Assembly: GCF_002277955.1 (NCBI RefSeq)
Contig: NZ_CP018477.1
Location: forward strand, 2,811,206 to 2,875,205
DNA length: 64,000 nucleotides
Source: Thermogutta terrifontis
GTDB taxonomy: Bacteria; Planctomycetota; Planctomycetia; Pirellulales; Thermoguttaceae
Direction: 5' to 3'
The position numbers and the translations under genes are program-made. The notes beneath the pieces were generated by a model. The model did not search any database. It was not told the origin of the DNA and saw only the letters and a list, made by a program, of their open reading frames with translations. Of this stretch, positions 29,010 through 36,460 are shown piece after piece (positions within the stretch are counted from its first letter, which is position 1; each line of letters begins with the position of its first letter).

Positions 29010-30393
29010 GCTCGGTTATCAGCGATTGAACTGCCGCTAGGATTTTCTGCTCGATCTCCGGTTCCCACCGGGTGGCCGGCAAGCCATAGACTGCAAATGC
29101 ACCGCTTTCATAGCCGCCTTCTTCCCACACTCGCCGGGAAGGAATGTAGGCCATTACGTCGTTTGCGTAGCCGGCCACCCAAATTGTGGGCGCAACCGTG
29201 TTTTGCAAAATGTTAACGTAATCAACAACAACTTCGCCACCCAGTGCCACCCAGTAGTGATCGTCTCCGAGCCGCCAGACCTGCACGAGATACGGATAGG
29301 TGTCCGCCCATTGCTTGCCGGCTGCCTTTTCTGCTAGAAGCCGATTGGCCCATCTGGCCTGGTACCCGCCGGCCTGAACTGCTCGCTTCAGCGCGGTGTC
29401 GTCCACCAACTCGAACCGAAGATCGACCGTAGTAAACGCTGTTTTCAATTTTGGAGTGAGTGTTTGACCTGCCTTCCCCCAAGTGGATAGGACGGCACTG
29501 GCGAGTTGGTCGCCATATTTCTGGCACAGTTCTATCGAACGGCGCGGGATGGGGTTTTGATCGGCCCCACAACCGGCAAAAAACATTGCTGTGACGCCCG
29601 GCATAGCCTTTTCGACCGAAAGCTGTGCGAACCCTGGGTAATCACCGCACCATTGATAGATGGCCAGGGTCGTCGCATGGCAGGCGTATCCAAAAACTAC
29701 GGCCAGGGGTTTCCCAGATGTGTCCATCACCCAGAAACCGGGCACCCGATGATTGACGGGCCCCCGCGGTTCTTCACCCCGGGCCAGGAGCGTTGGCACC
29801 TCGCTCTCTTTATTGTTTCGCCGATTGACAGCAAAATGGGCTTCACTTTCAAACGCCGATAGGGTAGCAGGACGAAGCGTCTGGAAAGCATGCTTGACCG
29901 TTGCGACGGCCCCTTGCTCCAGTTGACGCGTGTAGCGGGTGATGAGCTCTTTTTGCGCCTCGTCCAGCGGGTAAATATCGTAAAGTGCATTTTCCAGGAC
30001 CGGTCCACAGTGGGTATGGCTGGCGGCAAGCATGATCTGATCTCGTTCCAGCCTAAGTTGCTCGTGCAGCTCCTGACAAATTTTCTCGCTTACGTGTCGC
30101 GGAAATCCCAGAAGGTCCGCAGTGATCAAAACCGCACGGTGTCCCTTCTGGTCTTCCAAGACCAGAGCCTTCAGCCACAAGTCGTGGATCTTTCCTTCAG
30201 ACGGCCGCTCCCGTGCGGCATATCCAGCCATCCACTGGCCAACCGGAGGCGTGATCACCTGCCGCGCCACACCCGCTCGCCAGGTGCGGCCTACACCTTC
30301 GAAAGCAAGGATGGCCGGGCCCGATAGACCGCCCAATACCCCAACAAGGACCGCAGCCCCAATCAAGGCGAAAGACGCAAATCTTCGCATCAT
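28954..30393 (-). CDS. Neutral/alkaline ceramidase-like secreted hydrolase
   Basis: A protein of 479 residues from the ATG at 30393 (MMRRFASFAL), with GGAG 8 bp upstream and a signal peptide of about 28 residues. A frame extending 74 codons further up has no family similarity. Marks of the neutral ceramidase N-terminal domain are AGVARQVITPPVG, ITADLLGFP, AASHTHCGP (metal-binding HTH) and FGYACHATTL. Bacterial homologues split amide-linked lipids, but many environmental members have unknown substrates. It shares a 56-bp tail overlap with the convergent PHP gene, so the two messages are mutually antisense at their ends. Confidence 0.8.
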   Translation of the reverse strand: MMRRFASFALIGAAVLVGVLGGLSGPAILAFEGVGRTWRAGVARQVITPPVGQWMAGYAARERPSEGKIHDLWLKALVLEDQKGHRAVLITADLLGFPRHVSEKICQELHEQLRLERDQIMLAASHTHCGPVLENALYDIYPLDEAQKELITRYTRQLEQGAVATVKHAFQTLRPATLSAFESEAHFAVNRRNNKESEVPTLLARGEEPRGPVNHRVPGFWVMDTSGKPLAVVFGYACHATTLAIYQWCGDYPGFAQLSVEKAMPGVTAMFFAGCGADQNPIPRRSIELCQKYGDQLASAVLSTWGKAGQTLTPKLKTAFTTVDLRFELVDDTALKRAVQAGGYQARWANRLLAEKAAGKQWADTYPYLVQVWRLGDDHYWVALGGEVVVDYVNILQNTVAPTIWVAGYANDVMAYIPSRRVWEEGGYESGAFAVYGLPATRWEPEIEQKILAAVQSLITELKTAEPRAGRLPASNHAQ

Positions 30394-30574
30394 GTTGGCG
30401 ACTCCGCGTGTGAATGTGACCCAACCCGTGTCGAAAACAAAACGAGGACATGCATCTGCGTCATGGTGCTTTTCGCGAATCGCGACCCCATTGTTGACGT
30501 AAGACGTGAAATTGGTCAAGATACTTTCGCGGATGAGTCCCCTGAATTTCTTGAACCAGTAGGGAGGTATCGCT

Positions 30575-31948
30575 ATGGCCCGCCGAAATAATCGTCGGCA
30601 GTTTTTGGTGAACACGGGTGTTCTGGGGCTGGGTAGTATCGGTAGCGGATCGCTGATGACCGCGTTCTCTCAACAAGTTAATGTTCCCAATGTGGTCCCA
30701 GAGCTTCAGGAAAAACCGGCCCTCCTCGGTGGTAAGCCCGTTCTGTCCCGTTCCTGGCCTTCCTGGCCGATGGTCCATAAATCGGACGAAGATGCGATTA
30801 TGGAGGTGCTGCGGGCGGGCCGGTGGTATCGTAACCGCTCCGTCGAAGAATTCGAAGAACGATATGCGGAATTGAATTCAGCGAGGTTTTGCATTGCGAC
30901 TTCCAGCGGAACGACAGCCCTCTTCACATCCCTGGGAGCTCTGGGAATCGGACCCGGCGATGAAGTGATCGTCCCTCCCTTCACATTCATGGCGACTGTG
31001 ACCGTAGTTCTCCTGCACTACGCTTTACCCGTTTTTGTGGATTCCGACCTCGAAACATTCCTGATGGACCCCAAGAAACTGGAAGCCGCCATCACGCCCC
31101 GCACCAAGGCGATCATTCCCGTTCACATTGGCGGCAATGTGGCGAATCTCGATGAGATTCTTGCCGTGGCAGAACGGCACAAAATTCCTGTTGTCGGCGA
31201 TGCGTGCCAGGCCCACCTCGCCGAATGGCGCGGCAAAAGTGCCGGAAGCTGGGGAACCACAGGCTGCTACAGCTTTCAGCTCAGCAAGAATTTATGTTCA
31301 GGGGAAGGAGGCGCGATCCTCACCAACGATGAAGCAATCGCGGATGCCTGTTTTGCCTTCCACAATTGTTATCGGAAGCGTCCAAAGGCGGCTCCTACAG
31401 CCGATTTTAGCTTCGGACGAAATGGCAATTTCCGAATGACGGAATTTCAGGGGGCCCTGCTTCTAAGTCAGATGGAAGGAATTCGAGAACGGGCGGATCT
31501 CCGCAGCGACAATGCCGCCTATCTCACAAAGCTGCTTTCGGAAATCCCGGGTATTTCACCGGCACGGCAATATCCGCAGTGCACACGCAACGCCTACCAT
31601 CTCTTTATGTTTCGCTATGACCCGGCGGAATTCTCGGATCTCCCCCGCAACCGCTTCGTCAACGCCCTTCGCGCTGAGGGTGTCCCCTGTTCGCCGGGAT
31701 ATAGCCCGTTGAATAAGGAAAAGTTCCTCCTCGACGCACTCCGGTCAGAGCCTTATCTGCGGGTTTACGGCCGCGAAGTTATCGATGCATGGCTCCAGAA
31801 AAATGAATGTCCTGAGAACGACAAGCTGTGCGAGCATTCCGTCTGGTTCTATCAAAATGTGTTACTGACTGACCATCAGACCATGGACAAAATCGCTCTG
31901 GCCATCAACAAAATCAAAAAACATGCCGGTGACCTTCGCAAGGGATGA
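30575..31948 (+). CDS. DegT/DnrJ/EryC1/StrS aminotransferase-fold protein with Tat signal
   Basis: A PLP-dependent sugar aminotransferase-type protein of 457 residues. The N-terminus MARRNNRRQFLVNTGVLGLG is a twin-arginine signal, unusual for this cytoplasmic fold. The PLP lysine K238 is in CYSFQLSKNLCSGEGGA, with TSSGTTAL and VVGDACQAH as other cofactor contacts. AGGGAGG lies about 7 bp before the ATG. It is divergent from the ceramidase-like gene. If exported, it would have to be folded with PLP first, which Tat allows. It might act on extracytoplasmic sugars or have lost aminotransferase activity. Confidence 0.85.
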   Translation: MARRNNRRQFLVNTGVLGLGSIGSGSLMTAFSQQVNVPNVVPELQEKPALLGGKPVLSRSWPSWPMVHKSDEDAIMEVLRAGRWYRNRSVEEFEERYAELNSARFCIATSSGTTALFTSLGALGIGPGDEVIVPPFTFMATVTVVLLHYALPVFVDSDLETFLMDPKKLEAAITPRTKAIIPVHIGGNVANLDEILAVAERHKIPVVGDACQAHLAEWRGKSAGSWGTTGCYSFQLSKNLCSGEGGAILTNDEAIADACFAFHNCYRKRPKAAPTADFSFGRNGNFRMTEFQGALLLSQMEGIRERADLRSDNAAYLTKLLSEIPGISPARQYPQCTRNAYHLFMFRYDPAEFSDLPRNRFVNALRAEGVPCSPGYSPLNKEKFLLDALRSEPYLRVYGREVIDAWLQKNECPENDKLCEHSVWFYQNVLLTDHQTMDKIALAINKIKKHAGDLRKG

Positions 31949-32037
31949 TACAGGGCCGCTTCCCCTTGACAGGCACCGACACATGAGCGCGGGGGACCAC
32001 GTTTGCTTACGCGTGGCAGCGTGTGAACGTCACCTTG

Positions 32038-33990
32038 TTATGAGCGTCGCACGGTAAAGTAGCGCGTCATTGTTTTCGTGTGATTATCCTTGCGAAATTC
32101 CACGCGCACTTCTCCGCGCTCACCACGGGGAGTCGCGCGACATCCAAACCAGCCGTCGTCCCGCACAGAAATCGGAGTCCCATTCACCAGGACTTCCGTT
32201 CCCGTTTCCACCACACCACGGACCTCCAGATTGATGGGACCATGGATAAGGGTCGTGCCCTCTGGTGGTTGAGTGACAACTAGACCAAGAGGCGGTTGAT
32301 CCAGGGCTTCAATTTCGTCGGCAATAAGTTTTCGAGTTTGCCAGATTACCGAACTCTCTCGAGTTACAGAGCCCAAGTCGGGAACCACGCGTCGGACAAG
32401 CTCCAGCGGTCGCTGACGGGGATCAATAAATCGCGCGGCCTCACCTAAACGGGTGCGAATTTGTTCTATCTTGCTTTGAAGTAGGTAGAGGTATTCAAAA
32501 TCCTCGAGACTTTCGCGCTGGATTTCCCACCGAATGGAGTCGAGTGGACCGTCACGGCCGGGATAGACGACATGCGTGTCGCCCGGAGGAAGGTTTTCGC
32601 GCGGCACCCCAAAGGGATTTTCACCCCAAAAGTTCCATCCCCAATGGAGATACCCTTTCAGATCGTAGCGATAGTTGATCCAGTGAAGCACCCGCACAGA
32701 TGTTCCTGGGAAGTCGAGAAAACGGTTCGGATACACGTTTCCGAACGGATGGCAGCAGATATAGTACCACAGCTCGGCCGAGTTTCGGCGTTTTTCAAAC
32801 GCTTCGCGCCATGCATCGTACTGAGAAAGCTTGGGAACCCAGATTTCGAGAAAGCCGTCAAAATCCGTTGTTTCAATGGCGTCAATTCTGCGGAGTCGAG
32901 GGGCCGCTTGATGGACGAGAGCCGAAGCCTCACGCCAGGAGCCCACATTCATAATGGCCGGCTCATCGCTCACATGGATCATGGCCTTGGATAGCCAACC
33001 CTTTTCTTCCAGATGACGTTCCAGATTTTCCAAAAATGGCTTCAGTCCTTCTGAATACTCAAGCGTTACATAGGATCCAGTCTTGGCATCCCTCGCACGA
33101 AGCCGCGACAGAACCACCCGATTGCCCCAACCTCCCTCTGGGTAACCAACATGAGAAATCTCAATCCCGTCGCTGACCCCCGCTCGGAAAAAAGTTTCCA
33201 CAAACCGATCGAAGCGGCTGTAATCGAAGGAGAGTGAGCCGTCTTCCCGACGAACAACTTCGATGAGCGACCATGGAGTGAGCACGACGTTCTGCCGATG
33301 CTCGGCCATGTCGCGGGCATATCGTTCCAGAATCGACCAAAATGCGTCACTATACAGTTCAACACCATGGGCCTTTGCAATATTGCCCAGATTAAACCAG
33401 TTCGTGACAAAAAGATGCCTTTCCCCAGGCAGAGCGAAACTGAAAACCCTCAAAGTCATGGGCAATTGTGTTTCCTGTTTATCGAGCGAAACAGTCACCG
33501 TACCGGAATAGGAACCGGGCTTGGCATCTTCAGGCACAAACACCGTGATCCAGATCGGTTGTGCCTGACCGGGCGGCAGTGCGATCGTGGAGTCTTCCAG
33601 GAGGGGATCAGGTATCTCGCACGGTGCTGCGGCAACGCGAATAAGTTCCGAGTCTGGGGTATTCTTATTGAGGAGAATGTAGCCCACGAATCGTACACGA
33701 ATATGCTCTGCCGAAATTCGGTCTATCTGGTTTTCATGCAGAAGGTCGGAAATCTTGACAGTAAGCTCTTTGACAGGTTCAGGAGTCCTCACCACGAACT
33801 GTGCCGATTCATACTCATTGCGGGCGGATTCGAGCTGAAATTCCTGGGACGCCTTGTCTGACGGTCGGGCATCTCGCAAAACCTTCGTGTGGACGTCTTC
33901 GACCCACACCTCGGCTACGACCCCGTTCAGCCAGGGCGTCCACAGTGTGCACAGCAAGCCGATGGTGGTGAGGGATCCTGCAAGTCTCAT
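32038..33990 (-). CDS. Secreted DUF4091/GH123-like glycoside hydrolase candidate
   Basis: A protein of 650 residues with a signal peptide (about 1-26). The N-terminal beta-sandwich (about 30-190) starts VWVEDVHTKVLRDARP and contains FQLESARNEYESAQFVV. The central TIM-barrel-like region has SDEPAIMNVGSW, a candidate acidic active site. The DUF4091 part carries YRYDLKGYLHWGWNFWGENPFG. A C-terminal Ig-like domain follows (about 565-650). Families with this design include GH123 beta-N-acetylgalactosaminidases, but the match here is by overall layout only. It is convergent with the DegT-type gene. Confidence 0.75.
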   Translation of the reverse strand: MRLAGSLTTIGLLCTLWTPWLNGVVAEVWVEDVHTKVLRDARPSDKASQEFQLESARNEYESAQFVVRTPEPVKELTVKISDLLHENQIDRISAEHIRVRFVGYILLNKNTPDSELIRVAAAPCEIPDPLLEDSTIALPPGQAQPIWITVFVPEDAKPGSYSGTVTVSLDKQETQLPMTLRVFSFALPGERHLFVTNWFNLGNIAKAHGVELYSDAFWSILERYARDMAEHRQNVVLTPWSLIEVVRREDGSLSFDYSRFDRFVETFFRAGVSDGIEISHVGYPEGGWGNRVVLSRLRARDAKTGSYVTLEYSEGLKPFLENLERHLEEKGWLSKAMIHVSDEPAIMNVGSWREASALVHQAAPRLRRIDAIETTDFDGFLEIWVPKLSQYDAWREAFEKRRNSAELWYYICCHPFGNVYPNRFLDFPGTSVRVLHWINYRYDLKGYLHWGWNFWGENPFGVPRENLPPGDTHVVYPGRDGPLDSIRWEIQRESLEDFEYLYLLQSKIEQIRTRLGEAARFIDPRQRPLELVRRVVPDLGSVTRESSVIWQTRKLIADEIEALDQPPLGLVVTQPPEGTTLIHGPINLEVRGVVETGTEVLVNGTPISVRDDGWFGCRATPRGERGEVRVEFRKDNHTKTMTRYFTVRRS

Positions 33991-34265
33991 GGCTTTCGCT
34001 CCTCTAGATGACCGTAATGCTGAACCAGCCGCTCCTAATCGCCGCTGTTATTCTAAAGAATACAGATCGCTGCCAAAAGTGGACCGATCATAGTTCGGTA
34101 CTTGCGCTACTCCATGCACAGCGATTAAAGGCCTCCATCAACAGAGCGTGTGCTCGTTGGAAGACAATGGATTATCCAACGTCGAAAGGCGGACGAAAAA
34201 TGCACGCTCCTGCGAGAACCAGGACGGCTTGCTCGTCGTGCGTATTTTCTGCAACTGAATAAAGT

Positions 34266-35633
34266 TTGCAGGAAGGCCGTCGCCGCACTTGTATAGTGTT
34301 TTCATTCCACTCCGGACTGCAAGGAACAGATCAAAAAAGGGTGATCGCGGCACCTATAAGCCGGTTCCATGGTGACTTTTCCTGGGAGGCGCGTTCATCG
34401 TGCCCGCCAGATGAGAGCGGAGGATCCAGCGCTGGCGAGTGGACACGACCGGCACCGTGTTCTGAATACCGGGATAAGAGTCTGGTCCCACTGGGCGGAA
34501 TCGCGCTTCTTTTTGGTTTCCACCCATCGAACAAACCCTCCGAGGCTGGAGCGCTGGACGTTTTTTCCGAACACGTCTTTCAAGTGTGTGTCCCACTGGG
34601 CCACCTCCTCCAGGTCACTGCACACGATCATCGTGGCACGGTGCTGGCGATTAAGGCCGACGAGGTGCGGAAGCTGGTGGGACTGACCGCGCCGGGGCCC
34701 GATGATGAAGTACTCCAGTTGCCGGGGCAAGCAGGTGGCGAGGAGGCCCCGCTGCCTTTTCAGTACGAACGCGAAGGGGCTACGGCGGTTGAGTATGCTC
34801 TTCCCCCGGGACTCCCACCGAACCCCCATCCCATGCAGGTTGTCCATTTGAAGGAAGGGTCGTATATTTGGGCGCCCAGCAAGAAGAATCCTGAAGTTTT
34901 CCGCTGGCAATCCCTGCAAGAGGCGATGCAGCATCGGCTGTTCGTCTCGCCGGTGGTGGAGGGGAAAAAGACAGCCCAGGAGGCGTTGGAGGGCATCAAG
35001 TCGGAAACGCACCAGAAGGCCGTTCAGAAGTATCACCGCATCCTGGGGATGGCCGATTTGCATCCCACGACGGTGCATGACGCGGTGGGGCAATTCGGTG
35101 AACCCGAGCACTCATTCATGGCCACTTTTGGGAAGTTTGAAAAGGACAAACTGACACTGGCGGCATGTACGATGGGATTGGTATCGGAAAAGCCGCAGCT
35201 CGGCGTGGCCATGTTTGAGCGGATTCCCAGGCTAAGGAAATACGGGATGCTGACGGCCCGCATTGCCAAACCGCTAGAGGAGATTGATAAGGTCATGCGG
35301 GAAGTCCAAGAGAAAACGGGGATTTACGGCTGGACAGTGGTGCCCTATGAGGGTTTCTTTGAGATTGTTTTGTGTGCCGACAAAGATCAACTAGATGTGG
35401 CAAAAAAGGATATTCAAGAGAATTTCAGAGGTAGCAAACTCAAGAAATATGGTGGCAAATTGCACTATATCGGGGAGGACGATAGGGAGCACGCTGCGGA
35501 AACCTACATCAAGAACATCATGGCCATAGCCGGCAGTAAGGCCGAATATTACTTAAAGCTGGTATCCCATAATGTCCCGAAAGAAGTGTTTACCCAATTA
35601 GCACAGAAAAATGCGACAAAACCGGGGAGCTAA
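34266..35633 (+). CDS. Unrecognised protein beside the CRISPR array, start uncertain
   Basis: I do not recognise a family. The frame is open from a TTG at 34266 (455 codons). The first about 90 codons read like chance translation; convincing protein text begins near FSEHVFQVCVPLGHLL (about residue 98). A GTG at 34341 is another possible start. The body includes GMADLHPTTVHDAVGQFGEPEH, and a C-terminal half rich in Lys and Glu with no membrane segment. The next gene starts 3 bp after its stop, with GGGGAG as ribosome binding site, so the two form one unit. The second half, from about 35.3 kb, is visibly more AT-rich than its neighbours, which hints at transfer. No homologous partner is seen elsewhere in the window. 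Confidence 0.55.
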   Translation: MQEGRRRTCIVFSFHSGLQGTDQKRVIAAPISRFHGDFSWEARSSCPPDESGGSSAGEWTRPAPCSEYRDKSLVPLGGIALLFGFHPSNKPSEAGALDVFSEHVFQVCVPLGHLLQVTAHDHRGTVLAIKADEVRKLVGLTAPGPDDEVLQLPGQAGGEEAPLPFQYEREGATAVEYALPPGLPPNPHPMQVVHLKEGSYIWAPSKKNPEVFRWQSLQEAMQHRLFVSPVVEGKKTAQEALEGIKSETHQKAVQKYHRILGMADLHPTTVHDAVGQFGEPEHSFMATFGKFEKDKLTLAACTMGLVSEKPQLGVAMFERIPRLRKYGMLTARIAKPLEEIDKVMREVQEKTGIYGWTVVPYEGFFEIVLCADKDQLDVAKKDIQENFRGSKLKKYGGKLHYIGEDDREHAAETYIKNIMAIAGSKAEYYLKLVSHNVPKEVFTQLAQKNATKPGS

Positions 35634-35636
35634 CCG

Positions 35637-36140
35637 ATGAGTAACAGAAACCACAAACGGAACATACTCAGCGCTGAACAGATAAGAGCTCTTGAAAAGG
35701 AACGCGACCTATTGTGGGAAAAAATTTTTGCTATTAACGAAGAGGCCAAACGATATGTCCAGTCCATTCTTGATTCGGTCGGGAATAAGCCAGTTGTGAG
35801 GAATCCTCATCCAGAAAAGAATCCAATGTATGATATTCACAAATCTATGCGTTTTTTTGAGGATAATCCTTGGTTTTGGCAAATCAAAGATGACGACGAA
35901 CCTAAACTCAAGGCAATGAAATCCGCCCTAAGGCATACATTCATTCACGAGTACCTATTAACTCCTGAAGAAGATAAGGAATTGGAGCGTATCCTCGCGA
36001 AAGCGGATCCGCTTGAGCGACGAATAGATGTTATTAACAAGATGCTCTGGGAAGGCTTAACACAAGAGGAGGCCGAGGCCGAGGTTGCCGAAGAGGAGCG
36101 AGAAGAGGAAGAAGGTGGGGACGCGGTGCTTTTCGTATGA
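35637..36140 (+). CDS. Unrecognised 167-residue acidic-tailed protein
   Basis: No family recognised. The protein is mostly helical by composition, with a probable coiled coil near the start (ILSAEQIRALEKERDLLWEK) and a strongly acidic end (EVAEEEREEEEGG). It has no signal peptide or membrane segment. GGGGAG lies 7 bp before the ATG and the upstream gene stops 3 bp earlier, so the pair is cotranscribed. A strong terminator follows 55 bp downstream. Base composition is AT-rich relative to flanking chromosome. Position directly before the CRISPR array makes a defence or counter-defence link thinkable, but nothing in the protein shows it. Confidence 0.65.
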   Translation: MSNRNHKRNILSAEQIRALEKERDLLWEKIFAINEEAKRYVQSILDSVGNKPVVRNPHPEKNPMYDIHKSMRFFEDNPWFWQIKDDDEPKLKAMKSALRHTFIHEYLLTPEEDKELERILAKADPLERRIDVINKMLWEGLTQEEAEAEVAEEEREEEEGGDAVLFV

Positions 36141-36194
36141 GTGATCCAGCAAGCTGAAACTGAACTTCTCTGTTCGTGTTGCCCTCCACGAAGG

Positions 36195-36232
36195 CCGCCT
36201 GTGCCCCCCGTGCACAGGCGGTTCTTTTTTTC
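36195..36232 (+). terminator. Rho-independent terminator after the two-gene unit
   Basis: CCGCCTGTGC and GCACAGGCGG form a perfect 10-bp stem with a short C-rich loop, followed by TTCTTTTTTT. It closes the unit at 34.3-36.1 kb and insulates it from the array. Confidence 0.85.
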
Positions 36233-36394
36233 GCCCCATGAGCCTGGCGACTTCCTGGCTGCCCCCAAGGGTGGACATTGGAAGATAAAAGCACACCCCC
36301 TGATCGAGCTATTGACTCCGGTCTGCCTGTTTCTGGTATTAGTCGTGTAATCGCACAACTATAGGTGGAAAAGCATGGCGACCATTACTCTCGA

Positions 36395-36430
36395 TAAACA
36401 ACTGGATAGTGAACAAGTGCTCGATACACT
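36395..36430 (+). repeat. Degenerate CRISPR repeat remnant
   Basis: The last 13 bases (36418-36430, GTGCTCGATACACT-like) match the 3' end of the repeat, CGCTCGGATACACT, with one base missing and one or two changes. The 5' two thirds are no longer similar. Exactly 30 bp, one spacer length, separate it from repeat 1. This fits an old terminal repeat that has decayed. Confidence 0.5.
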
Positions 36431-36460
36431 CGCGCGCGTCATTACGAGAACGCATTCTAC

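Noticed and set aside
34395-35111. A 238-codon minus-strand ORF opposite the unknown gene at 34266
   Set aside because: The plus-strand frame reads as protein over a longer distance and continues past this ORF to a gene with a good ribosome binding site.
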